Assembly (NCBI GenBank): GCA_051878835.1
Contig: JBJEKW010000033.1
Span: 1-13,365 of the forward strand
Source of the DNA: Olsenella_K sp051878835
GTDB lineage: Bacteria; Actinomycetota; Coriobacteriia; Coriobacteriales; Atopobiaceae
Reading direction: 5' to 3'
DNA length: 13,365 nucleotides
Shown: piece by piece, positions 1 through 5,935 of the stretch
Layout of the letters: each line of letters starts with the position of its first letter
Position numbering within the stretch: the first letter of the stretch is position 1
Program-made: the position numbers and the translations under genes
Notes under the pieces: model-generated
The model's database searches: none
What the model was told of the DNA's origin: nothing
What the model saw: only the letters and a program-made list of their open reading frames with translations

Positions 1-494
1 TCCACGATGGCGTTCATCTCCTGGCTGAACACGGGCACGAAGCGCAGGGCGGTCGTGAACGTGAACGCGTAGCGGTACGGCACGTGCAGGACCTCGACGC
101 AGGCGTTTGCCAGGTCATTCAGCTTTGTCACGGTCAGCATCAGTATCAGCGGCAGCGCCACGCCCAGCAGCCTGAGGCAGGCCTTGCTGCCCGTGATCAG
201 GCCCTCGCTGGTCATCCAGGCAAACACCACGTCGCCGCCGCGCACGAACGCGGTCTGCAGCAACAGCATGATGACCGCCAGGGGCACCAGCAGCTTCAGA
301 AGCGACACCAGGCGAGAGAACACGCCTGCGTACACGCCCAGCAAAAGGGTCAGTGCCAGCAGTCCCAGCAGCATGGGGTAGGTGCCCGCCAAGAACGTGG
401 CCACGATGATGGCCGTGGCTATGGCCAGCTTCGTCACGGGGTTCAGCCTGTGCAGGAGGGTGTTCCCGGGCACGTAGTCAATCACGTTAGTCAT
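1..494 (-). CDS. ecfT: ECF transporter transmembrane component EcfT (partial, 3' end outside window)
   Basis: EcfT is the membrane scaffold that couples the ATPase pair to the substrate-binding S component in ECF importers. I translated the minus strand from the ATG at 494. The 164 visible codons begin MTNVIDYVPGNTLLHRLNP, matching the EcfT/CbiQ opening (short N-terminus, YxPGxxxLHRLdPxTK). Hydrophobic segments follow at about residues 24-58, 64-82 and 105-122, then the conserved FTFTTALRFVPVF stretch. The sequence leaves the window just before the cytoplasmic coupling helices, where the family's Ala-Arg-Gly motifs sit, so these cannot be checked. The ATG overlaps the stop of the upstream ATPase gene by 8 bp (ATGACTAA), and an AGGAG lies about 10 nt upstream inside that gene, so translation is probably coupled. 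It is the last visible gene of the tryptophan-leader operon. Family assignment is secure; the substrate comes from operon context only. Confidence 0.93.
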   Translation of the reverse strand, partial: MTNVIDYVPGNTLLHRLNPVTKLAIATAIIVATFLAGTYPMLLGLLALTLLLGVYAGVFSRLVSLLKLLVPLAVIMLLLQTAFVRGGDVVFAWMTSEGLITGSKACLRLLGVALPLILMLTVTKLNDLANACVEVLHVPYRYAFTFTTALRFVPVFSQEMNAIV

Positions 495-2352
495 GGCAAA
501 CCATCTCCTGGGTCAGGTCCACGATGCCGGACACCTGGCTGATGCCGGCGAAGTCGGGCGAGGTCGTGCGCGCCAGCTCCAGCGACAGCTGGATTATCTG
601 GGGTGGGGCCACGCTGGCCCTTCTCATGAGGTCCTGCTTTGCGAAGGTCTGGCCGGTCTGGCCGCGGTCCAGGATGCGGCCGTTCGCCATGACCACGATG
701 CGCTCGGCGAAGTCGCTGACGACCTCCATGTCGTGGCACACCATGATGACCGCGCAGCCGTGCTGGGCCATCTGGCTGACCGTGTCCATGACCGTCATGC
801 ACTCGCGGTAGTCCAGGCCGCTGGTGGGCTCGTCCAGAAGTACGACGTCGGGCTCCATGACCACGACCGAGGCCAGCGCCACCATCTGCCTCTGGCCGCG
901 CGACAGCGAGAAGGGCGCCTCGCCGGCGGGCAGGCCGAACCGGTCTATGACCGCCTGCGCGCGCTGGCGCGCCTGGTCGGTGGGGGTGCCGTGCAGCTCC
1001 AGGCCAAAGGCCACCTCGTCCAGCACGGTGTCGCGGCACAGCTGGTAGTCGGGGTTCTGGAACAGCGTGGCGCAGTGTGCGGCGATGCGGCTGGTGGGGA
1101 CGTCCTTCGTGTCGATGCCCGCGATGCGCACCTGGCCGCTGGACGGGCGCAGAAGTCCGTTCAACAGCTTCGTCAGCGTGGTCTTGCCGGCGCCGTTTTG
1201 GCCCACGATGCCCACGACCTCGCCGGGATACACGCTCATGCACAGGTCGTCCACCGTGGCGCCGCCGTTGGGATAGGCGAAGCAAACGTCCTTCAGGTAG
1301 ACCACGGGCTCGGCACCTTCGGCGTGCGGGCGCGCGGGGACGGCGTGCCGAGAGCCGGCGCGGAACCGCCGGACGTCGGAGGCGCTGGGGGCGCCGGTGC
1401 CGGGCGCGGAGCTGGCGTCGGTCGCGCCATTGGTGCCGGTCGCGTCCTTGGTGCCAGGTGCGCCGGTGTCCTTCTTGCCCGCCTTCTGCACCAGGTTGTG
1501 GATCAGTGTGGCCGCCTCCTGCACGTTCAGGCAGGGGCTGCCGGCGGGTGCTATGCCCTTCTGGACCAGGCTGTTGTACACGCGGGCCACGCGGGGGCTG
1601 TCCACGCCGATGCGGCGCAGCTCGTCGGGGTGCTGGAACACCTCGTGCGGCGTGCCTTGCAGCACCAGCTGGCCCTGGTTTAGCACGGCGACGCGGTTGC
1701 AGTACTCGCACAGCAGGGCCACCTTCTGCTCGATGACCACCACCGTGATGCCCTCCTGGCGGTTGATTTGCCGCAGGGTGTCGAACACCAGCCTGGACGA
1801 GGCGGGGTCCAGCGCGGCGGTGGGCTCGTCCAGCACCAGCACGCGCGGGCGCATGGCCAGGATGGCGGCGATGGCCACCTTCTGCTTTTGGCCGCCGGAC
1901 AGCGTGGCTATCTCGCGGTCGCGCAGGTCGGCTATGCCCACGGTCTCCAGCGTCTGCTGTATGCGAGCGGGGATCTGGTCGTGGTCGACGCCGAAGTTCT
2001 CCAGGCCGAACAGCATCTCGTCCTCGACGACGGATGCCACCATCTGGGTGTCTATGTCCTGAAGCACGCTGCCGACCACCTGCGAGATGTCCGTCAGGGT
2101 GACCTCGCAGGTGTCCTTGCCCTCCACCAGCGTGGCGCCGTACAGCGTTCCGCGGTAGTGGTGGGGGATGGCCCCCGACATCACGGCGGCCAGCGTGGAC
2201 TTGCCCGCGCCGGACGGACCGATGATGCCCAGGAAGTCGCCCTGGTTCACGCGCATGGACACGTGGCTCAGGGCGGGCGTCTGCTCGTCCGTGTCGTACG
2301 AGAACGAGACGTCCTTCAACTCTACGATGGCCTTGGCGGTGCTTTGGGACAT
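487..2352 (-). CDS. Fused ECF transporter ATPase, EcfA1-EcfA2 (two ABC domains)
   Basis: This 621-aa protein powers the ECF importer by ATP hydrolysis on the cytoplasmic face. Numbered from the ATG at 2352, domain 1 has Walker A GPSGAGKST (45-53), Q-loop Gln98, signature LSGGQ (151-155) and Walker B VLVLDE (171-176). Domain 2 has GQNGAGKTT (384-392), Gln432, LSRGQ (483-487), VVLLDE (503-508) and H-loop His540. A low-complexity Thr/Gly/Ala/Asp linker of about 55 residues (294-348) joins them. Most ECF systems use two separate ATPases; fused forms of the YkoD/CbiO type are known. In domain 1 the H-loop position reads IEQK, so Gln209 replaces the usual His and only one hydrolysis site looks fully canonical. 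The in-frame TTG at 2358 is a worse start because AAAGG abuts it directly but lies 6 nt before the ATG at 2352. The protein contains no tryptophan. It lies 63 bp after the second S component and overlaps ecfT. Confidence 0.93.
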   Translation of the reverse strand: MSQSTAKAIVELKDVSFSYDTDEQTPALSHVSMRVNQGDFLGIIGPSGAGKSTLAAVMSGAIPHHYRGTLYGATLVEGKDTCEVTLTDISQVVGSVLQDIDTQMVASVVEDEMLFGLENFGVDHDQIPARIQQTLETVGIADLRDREIATLSGGQKQKVAIAAILAMRPRVLVLDEPTAALDPASSRLVFDTLRQINRQEGITVVVIEQKVALLCEYCNRVAVLNQGQLVLQGTPHEVFQHPDELRRIGVDSPRVARVYNSLVQKGIAPAGSPCLNVQEAATLIHNLVQKAGKKDTGAPGTKDATGTNGATDASSAPGTGAPSASDVRRFRAGSRHAVPARPHAEGAEPVVYLKDVCFAYPNGGATVDDLCMSVYPGEVVGIVGQNGAGKTTLTKLLNGLLRPSSGQVRIAGIDTKDVPTSRIAAHCATLFQNPDYQLCRDTVLDEVAFGLELHGTPTDQARQRAQAVIDRFGLPAGEAPFSLSRGQRQMVALASVVVMEPDVVLLDEPTSGLDYRECMTVMDTVSQMAQHGCAVIMVCHDMEVVSDFAERIVVMANGRILDRGQTGQTFAKQDLMRRASVAPPQIIQLSLELARTTSPDFAGISQVSGIVDLTQEMVCHD

Positions 2353-2374
2353 GGACAACCTTTCGTGAACGAAC

Positions 2375-2400
2375 GGGGGGCCGCCCGGGCGGGCGACCCC
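2375..2400 (-). repeat. GC palindrome between S-component and ATPase genes
   Basis: A perfect 12-bp palindrome, CCGCCCGGGCGG (2381-2392), is flanked by GGGGGG on the left and CCCC on the right, so an RNA hairpin is possible in the 63-bp spacer. No T-tract follows on the minus strand, so it is not an intrinsic terminator. It may tune the ratio of S-component to ATPase mRNA by processing or 3'-end protection; that role is a guess. Confidence 0.3.
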
Positions 2401-2415
2401 AACATACTAGCGAAC

Positions 2416-2967
2416 CTACTTCTGCAGGACCTTGCTCAGGGGCAGGTACAGCGCCTGGACCACGATGGCGTTGAAGGCGGCGGTGCCCAGGACGATGGGC
2501 AGCTTCACGACCACGGTGGGCAGGGCGGCGCTCATGATCAGCGTGCCCAGCACGGCGAACAGCGCGCCGGACACCAGGGTGGTCACGAAGGCGGCCACCA
2601 GCGGCGTCACGTTCCTGCCGCCTACCTTGATCTGGCGCTTTGCGATGGCGGCCATCACCAGGGCAGCCACGACCTCGGTCAGGAAGTTCAGGCCGGGGAT
2701 GGACGTGGTCAGCTGGATGATGGCGGCCGAGATGACGCCGAACAGCGCGGCCTGGCCCAGGCTCGAGCGCTTCAGCAGGATGGCCAGCGCGTAGGAGGCA
2801 ATGATGAACTGGGGCTTTATGCCCACGATGCCCAGGGCGTTGCCCACGGTCAGGTTCAGGATGAAGCCTGCGGCCAAAAGCACGGCCAGAAGGATCAGGG
2901 ACGAGACGTCGGTAGCCTTGGTGGTGGGGACGGTTACGGTGCGGGGCTCGGCGGTTTGTGCGGACAT
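2416..2967 (-). CDS. ECF transporter S component, TrpP-like (second of a tandem pair)
   Basis: This 183-aa integral membrane protein is predicted to bind the imported substrate. After a polar N-terminus of about 22 residues, TM1 carries LLAVLLAAGFIL, with the AxxxA motif (Ala28, Ala32) by which S components contact EcfT. Five further hydrophobic segments follow, to about residue 175. The stretches KPQFIIAS and ISAAIIQLTTSIPG resemble the MKPDF and ISALTTSFPGG motifs I recall for the predicted tryptophan transporter TrpP. It is clearly a paralogue of the gene just upstream: both start MSxxTxxxRTVT, share LLAVLLAAGFIL, and end FNAIxVQALYxP. AAAGGAG lies 8 nt before the ATG. It contains no Trp. 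Because the gene follows a Trp attenuator, tryptophan or an indole-type precursor is the best substrate guess. S-component class is firm; substrate is inference. Confidence 0.85.
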   Translation of the reverse strand: MSAQTAEPRTVTVPTTKATDVSSLILLAVLLAAGFILNLTVGNALGIVGIKPQFIIASYALAILLKRSSLGQAALFGVISAAIIQLTTSIPGLNFLTEVVAALVMAAIAKRQIKVGGRNVTPLVAAFVTTLVSGALFAVLGTLIMSAALPTVVVKLPIVLGTAAFNAIVVQALYLPLSKVLQK

Positions 2968-3058
2968 GGTGGCTCTCCTTTGGGTGAGGTTCTGCGGGGC
3001 GGTTGTTCAGTACAAGAAGGGCAAGTGAAAAAAGTGTTGGCGTCGGTCGGAACGAGGG

Positions 3059-3637
3059 CTAGTCGTTCAGCTTCAGGGCCTTGCGGATGGGCACGTACAG
3101 CGCCTGTACCAGGATGGCGTTGAAGACGGCGGTGGCGAACACCACGGGCAGCATGGCGGCGGCCAGCTGCTGGGCCAGGCCCACCATGGCAATCTTTATC
3201 AGCATAAAGATGACGCCGGAGACCACGGTGGTCACGAACGTGCCGATGCAGGGCACCAGCGCCTTGGCGCGGCCGTTGGAGCCCGGGCGCATGCCGGCGG
3301 CCACGATGCCCGCCATCAGCATGGCGGCGACACCCTCGGCGGCAAAGTCGATGAAGGGCGACGAGGTGGTCAGCTGGATGACGGCGGCCGAGATGAGGCC
3401 GATGACCAGGGCCTGCTCCGCGTTGGGACGCACGACCAGAATGGTCAGGCAGAAGGCCGAGATGATGAACTCGGGACAGATGACGCCGCCCGTGGCTCCC
3501 GTGATGGCCTTACCCACGGTGAAGTCCAGGATGAAGCCTGCGGCCAGAAGCACGGCCAGAAGGACGAGGGCCCTCACGTCGAGCTTGCCGTGGTCGGAGG
3601 TGGTGACGGTGCGGGCCTGCTGGGTGTTCTCGGACAT
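3059..3637 (-). CDS. ECF transporter S component, TrpP-like (first of a tandem pair)
   Basis: This 192-aa membrane protein is the first structural gene after the attenuator. It has a polar N-terminus (1-22), then TM1 with the EcfT-contact AxxxA motif (Ala28, Ala32), then further hydrophobic helices to about residue 182 and a short basic tail. CPEFIISA and ISAAVIQLTTSSPF align with the KPQFIIAS and ISAAIIQLTTSIPG segments of the downstream paralogue and recall TrpP motifs. I chose the ATG at 3637 because AAAGGA precedes it by a few bases. The reading frame stays open to a GTG at 3733, but that extension is Pro/Arg-rich, lacks a ribosome site and would begin 3 bases past the terminator T-tract. 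There is no Trp in the protein. Two S components may give two specificities (for example Trp and a related aromatic) sharing one energising module, or a heteromeric arrangement. Confidence 0.85.
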   Translation of the reverse strand: MSENTQQARTVTTSDHGKLDVRALVLLAVLLAAGFILDFTVGKAITGATGGVICPEFIISAFCLTILVVRPNAEQALVIGLISAAVIQLTTSSPFIDFAAEGVAAMLMAGIVAAGMRPGSNGRAKALVPCIGTFVTTVVSGVIFMLIKIAMVGLAQQLAAAMLPVVFATAVFNAILVQALYVPIRKALKLND

Positions 3638-3736
3638 GGTTGGTTCCTTTCTGGCCGGAGGCTCCGGCCGCTTGGTTGACGCGTTGTTTGGAATGAGCTG
3701 GATGGGACGGGGTCTTGCTGGGGTTCGGGGCACAAG

Positions 3737-3766
3737 AAAAAGGGCCCCCGGTCAAACCGGGAGCCC
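3737..3766 (-). terminator. Attenuator terminator hairpin of the Trp-leader operon
   Basis: On the minus strand, GGGCTCCCGG (3766-3757), loop TTTGA, and CCGGGGGCCC (3751-3742) form a 10-bp stem with one U-G pair, followed directly by TTTTT (3741-3737). It lies between the Trp-codon leader peptide and the first S-component gene, 100 nt before that gene's ATG. It is therefore an internal, regulatable terminator and not the end of another gene. Confidence 0.9.
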
Positions 3767-3834
3767 TCTATGCACGCAAAAAAAGATGGCGCGAGAGACT
3801 CACGATCGACCGACCGCTAGCGAATCGCGCCACC
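3755..3834 (-). promoter_or_regulatory. Tryptophan attenuator: alternative leader RNA pairings
   Basis: Three mutually exclusive pairings can be drawn by hand. Protector stem: GGTGGCGCGA (3834-3825), which overlaps the last two Trp codons, pairs with TCGCGCCATC (3794-3785) over 10 bp with one G-U. Antiterminator: GATCGTGAGTCT (3807-3796), which spans the leader stop codon, pairs with GGGCTCCCGG and the next TT (3766-3755) in 11 of 12 positions, five of them G-U; it consumes the 5' arm of the terminator. Terminator: 3737-3766. A ribosome stalled on the Trp codons would mask the protector arm and free the antiterminator. A ribosome at the stop codon would cover the antiterminator arm and let the terminator form. 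The pairings are by eye; no folding energies were computed. Confidence 0.7.
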
Positions 3835-3877
3835 ACCAGTTCATGGACATGCTGAAGTTGACTGCGTTGCGAATCAT
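3800..3877 (-). CDS. Trp-rich leader peptide (25 aa, WWW) of the ECF operon
   Basis: A 25-codon frame runs from the ATG at 3877 to the TGA at 3800. The peptide begins MIRNAV and has three consecutive Trp codons (TGG TGG TGG, 3838-3830) at residues 14-16, then RDSLAVGRS. A strong ribosome site, GAGAGGAG (3893-3886), lies 8 nt upstream. The Trp codons sit about 64 nt before the terminator hairpin, with alternative RNA pairings in between, as in classical trp operon leaders. The peptide's own product is not expected to matter: its translation senses charged tRNA-Trp. It has no similarity to any structural protein I recognise. Finding a WWW frame with a good ribosome site, placed between a promoter and an internal terminator, makes chance unlikely. 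Confidence 0.88.
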   Translation of the reverse strand: MIRNAVNFSMSMNWWWRDSLAVGRS

Positions 3878-3902
3878 GAGTGGCGCTCCTCTCTGCCTTT
3901 GG

Positions 3903-3917
3903 GCCACCTGAGGTGGC
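3903..3917 (-). repeat. Perfect palindrome in the leader, before the leader-peptide RBS
   Basis: GCCACCT and AGGTGGC are perfect 7-bp inverted arms around a single central base. The site is 9 bases upstream of the leader ribosome site and about 20 bases downstream of the predicted -10. As DNA it looks like an operator half-site pair for a repressor blocking elongation or initiation; as RNA a 1-nt loop is too tight, so a shorter stem would form. Which of these applies cannot be told from sequence. Confidence 0.45.
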
Positions 3918-3936
3918 TTCTCTCTCGTTGCCGTGC

Positions 3937-3966
3937 ACTATACGCCCGTGACGTCGCGCGCCGCAA
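3937..3966 (-). promoter_or_regulatory. Promoter of the Trp-leader / ECF operon
   Basis: On the minus strand, TATAGT (3942-3937; 5 of 6 to TATAAT) is preceded after 18 bp by TTGCGG (3966-3961; only the TTG fits). The -35 lies inside an inverted repeat CGCAAC-N4-GTTGCG (3962-3977), which might bind a regulator. Predicted transcription start is near 3930, giving a 5' leader of about 50 nt before the leader-peptide ATG. Confidence 0.6.
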
Positions 3967-4070
3967 CCCCCGTTGCGTAAACCCTTTGTTTCGGGGTGGA
4001 GAGCTCTTGCAGGCATCGTCGCATCCCACGCGGCCCCTTCCGACCTCTGTGAATTTAGCTAAATAAGAAG

Positions 4071-4104
4071 AAACGCTTGCAATCGGGAACAAACGGGATA
4101 GTAT
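4071..4104 (+). promoter_or_regulatory. Promoter and putative DeoR operator of the aldolase gene
   Basis: TTGCAA (4077-4082), a 16-bp spacer and TAGTAT (4099-4104) form a plausible sigma-70-type promoter. The spacer holds GCAATCGGGAACAAACG (4079-4095), identical in 16 of 17 positions to an element in the same place upstream of the glycyl radical enzyme gene. AAACG boxes at 4071-4075 and 4091-4095 are exactly 20 bp apart. I infer the DeoR-family protein encoded at 5007-5762 binds here and occludes the polymerase. Confidence 0.65.
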
Positions 4105-4179
4105 TGATGGTGGCAAGAAGGACCACGGGCCCGCGCCTTTGGCACGTCGCCACGACCCAAAGCGGAAGGGAAGCTGCTC

Positions 4180-4845
4180 ATGGAACTCTTTTTGGACACT
4201 GCGGACGCGAAGGCGGTACAGGAGCTCTCCGGGTACCTGACCATTGCCGGCGTGACCACGAACCCCACCATCATCACGCGCTCGGGAAAGACCCCCGAGG
4301 AGGTGTTCCAGCAGATGAACGCCGTGCTGGATCCCCAGCAAAAGATGTTCATGCAGGTCGTCGCCACCGACTTTGACGGCATCATGAGCGAGGCGCGTCA
4401 CATCTGCGGCCTGCGCCAGAACATGTACGTGAAGATTCCCGTGACGCACGAGGGCCTGCGCGCCATCAAGGCGGCAAAGGCCGAGGGCCTGAAGGTGCTG
4501 GCCACCGCCATCTACAGCGCTGACCAGGCGTTCCTTGCTGCCATGAACGGCGCCGACTACCTGGCTCCCTACGTCAACCGCATGTGCAACTACGGTGACG
4601 GCGTCCAGGCCGTGCGCGAGCTGCAGCAGATGCTGGAGTACCACAACCTCCCGTCGAAGGTGTGCGCTGCCAGCTTCAAGAACACCAGCCAGGTGCACGA
4701 GCTGGTGCTGGAGGGCGTTGCCTCCGTCACCGTGCCTCCCGCGGTGGTGCAGGCCATGGTCGACCATCCCGGCACGCAGATCGCCGTGGACGAGTTTACT
4801 AGCGCCTGGAAGGACGCCTTCGGACGCACCACGTTCCAGGCCTAG
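4180..4845 (+). CDS. Fructose-6-phosphate aldolase / transaldolase-like (FSA/TalC family)
   Basis: This 221-aa class I aldolase-type protein is full length for the FSA family (about 220 aa). It starts MELFLDTADAKAV and has GVTTNPTII (24-32). The residues known for E. coli FsaA are in register: Schiff-base Lys85 (YVKIPVT), Gln59, Thr109 and Tyr131. True FSA reversibly cleaves ketose phosphates and prefers hydroxyacetone or dihydroxyacetone as donor with glyceraldehyde-3-phosphate as acceptor. Tyr131 and Gln59 favour FSA over plain transaldolase, though I cannot exclude the latter. A purine-rich AAGGGAAG lies about 6-10 nt before the ATG, and a good terminator follows the stop. The promoter shares a 17-bp element with the glycyl radical enzyme gene. 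Aldolases of this family sit beside glycyl radical enzymes in E. coli too (fsaA-pflF; fsaB near pflD), supporting a joint pathway. Confidence 0.9.
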   Translation: MELFLDTADAKAVQELSGYLTIAGVTTNPTIITRSGKTPEEVFQQMNAVLDPQQKMFMQVVATDFDGIMSEARHICGLRQNMYVKIPVTHEGLRAIKAAKAEGLKVLATAIYSADQAFLAAMNGADYLAPYVNRMCNYGDGVQAVRELQQMLEYHNLPSKVCAASFKNTSQVHELVLEGVASVTVPPAVVQAMVDHPGTQIAVDEFTSAWKDAFGRTTFQA

Positions 4846-4869
4846 AAAGCGGCACCTTGCACAGCGACA

Positions 4870-4902
4870 CCCCTGCGCAGACGATGCGCGGGGGCGTTTT
4901 TT
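4870..4902 (+). terminator. Rho-independent terminator of the aldolase gene
   Basis: CCCCTGCGCA (4870-4879), loop GACGA, TGCGCGGGGG (4885-4894) form a 10-bp stem with one U-G pair, followed by CG and TTTTTT (4897-4902). It begins 25 bases after the aldolase stop codon. Confidence 0.92.
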
Positions 4903-5006
4903 CAAAGCCATGGCCAGCCGGAGAAAGCCCCAGCCAGCTGGGATATCGGGTTGTTCGGACTCGCCTCGAAGGGTTGTTGCGGGCGTTCGCCGGCGGAGTG
5001 TGGCTG

Positions 5007-5762
5007 CTACAGCAGCGCCACGCCCAGGTTCTCGACGGCCTCGCGGTTGGCCGCTCCGGCGGTGTCGGTCACGATGCCGGTAAAGTCGGACACGTGCGCA
5101 TAGCGGTAGCCGCCCCGTTGCACGAACTTGTGGGAGTCGGCCATGACGTAGGAGCGCTCGGCAGAGGCCAGCACGGTCTGCTTCACTGTGCCGTCCTCTA
5201 TGTCGAAGGTGGTCACGGCGTCAGACTCCAAGTCCACGCACAGCGCGCCTATGAAGGCGACGTCAAACCTCATGCGCTCCAGCATCTTTGTGGTGGCGGA
5301 GCCCACAACGCCGTTCAGCTCGGCGCTTACGGTGCCGGGCAAGCACTGCGCCTGGATCTTTGGCCCGGCTGCCACGCGCTTCAGCACGTCGAACATGTTC
5401 GAGACCACCACGATGCGCTTGGAGCCGTGCGCCAGGAGGTCTGCCAGGTACAGGTTCGTGGATGCGCTGTCCAGAAACACGGTCGTGTTCTGCTCTATGA
5501 GCTCGTAGGCCTTCTTTGCAATCTCCAGCTTTTGGGAGCGCTGGTCGTCCGTGCGCGCTGTGACCAGGCGCTTTGCAGACGCCTGGCTGGGAATGGCGCC
5601 GCCGTAGACGCGCCTGAGCCTGCCCTCGGCAGCCAGCTGCTGCAGGTCCTTGCGAATGCTGTCCTCGCTGACGCCAAAGGTGTTGGCCAGCTGCAGGGTC
5701 TTTACGCTGCCATCCGCCCTCAGCCGTTCCAGGATGGCGTCCTGGCGCTCCGTTCGAAACAT
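5007..5762 (-). CDS. DeoR/GlpR-family transcriptional repressor
   Basis: The protein is 251 aa, the usual DeoR length. The N-terminal winged helix (about 5-57) includes LQLANTFGVSEDSIRKDLQQL, whose second helix is the recognition helix, and ends with the family signature RRVYGGA (50-56). The C-terminal DeoRC sensor domain, related to ribose-5-phosphate isomerase, has FLDSASTN (96-103), VVSNM and the late ADSHKF (208-213). Such proteins typically repress sugar catabolism genes and are released by a phosphorylated sugar. The gene sits between the aldolase and glycyl radical enzyme genes and is divergent from the latter. The shared element before both makes it the likely local repressor, with a sugar phosphate of the same pathway as inducer. 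An AAACG box on the minus strand (5779-5775) in its own 5' region may allow autoregulation. Confidence 0.93.
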   Translation of the reverse strand: MFRTERQDAILERLRADGSVKTLQLANTFGVSEDSIRKDLQQLAAEGRLRRVYGGAIPSQASAKRLVTARTDDQRSQKLEIAKKAYELIEQNTTVFLDSASTNLYLADLLAHGSKRIVVVSNMFDVLKRVAAGPKIQAQCLPGTVSAELNGVVGSATTKMLERMRFDVAFIGALCVDLESDAVTTFDIEDGTVKQTVLASAERSYVMADSHKFVQRGGYRYAHVSDFTGIVTDTAGAANREAVENLGVALL

Positions 5763-5785
5763 GCATCCCCCAATCGTTTCTTCTC

Positions 5786-5814
5786 ATTATTGCCCAAAGC
5801 AGCGCCTTTGCCAA
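5786..5814 (-). promoter_or_regulatory. Predicted promoter of the DeoR-family gene
   Basis: On the minus strand, TTGGCA (5814-5809; 5 of 6) and AATAAT (5791-5786; 5 of 6) are 17 bp apart, 24 bases before the start codon. A perfect TTGACA at 5834-5829 was not chosen because no -10 lies at a usable distance. Confidence 0.6.
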
Positions 5815-5869
5815 AGTGCTGCAAGATATGTCAAGAAGTGCGCTACAGATTTGTGGGGGAGTTTCAATA

Positions 5870-5914
5870 AAACGATAGCAATCAGGAACAAACGCGCTAT
5901 ACTGCAGACAAACG
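5870..5914 (+). promoter_or_regulatory. Promoter and three-box DeoR operator of the glycyl radical enzyme gene
   Basis: TATACT (5898-5903; 5 of 6) is a good -10, while the -35 position (TAGCAA, 5876-5881) is weak. Between them is GCAATCAGGAACAAACG (5878-5894), matching the aldolase promoter element in 16 of 17 positions and in the same register to the -10. AAACG recurs at 5870, 5890 and 5910, exactly 20 bp apart, so the boxes lie on one face of the helix and flank or cover the core promoter. This looks like a cooperative repressor site. Confidence 0.68.
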
Positions 5915-5935
5915 AATCGTAGCCGGGAGGGCCGG

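Noticed and set aside
493..3123. Long plus-strand open frames antisense to the ATPase and S-component genes
   Set aside because: They are His/Gln/Gly/Ala-rich, lack ribosome sites and family motifs, and mirror the high GC third positions of clearly identified minus-strand genes.
3638..3733. GTG start at 3733 adding 32 residues to the first S component
   Set aside because: It has no ribosome site, begins 3 bases after the attenuator T-tract and encodes a Pro/Arg-rich stretch; the ATG at 3637 has AAAGGA in place and matches the paralogue's N-terminus.
3874..4911. 345-codon minus-strand frame across the aldolase gene
   Set aside because: It is antisense to a gene with complete FSA active-site residues and would run through the divergent promoters; the composition is shadow-like.
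5829..5834. Perfect TTGACA on the minus strand upstream of the DeoR gene
   Set aside because: No -10-like hexamer lies 15-19 bp downstream; the TTGGCA/AATAAT pair nearer the gene fits better.
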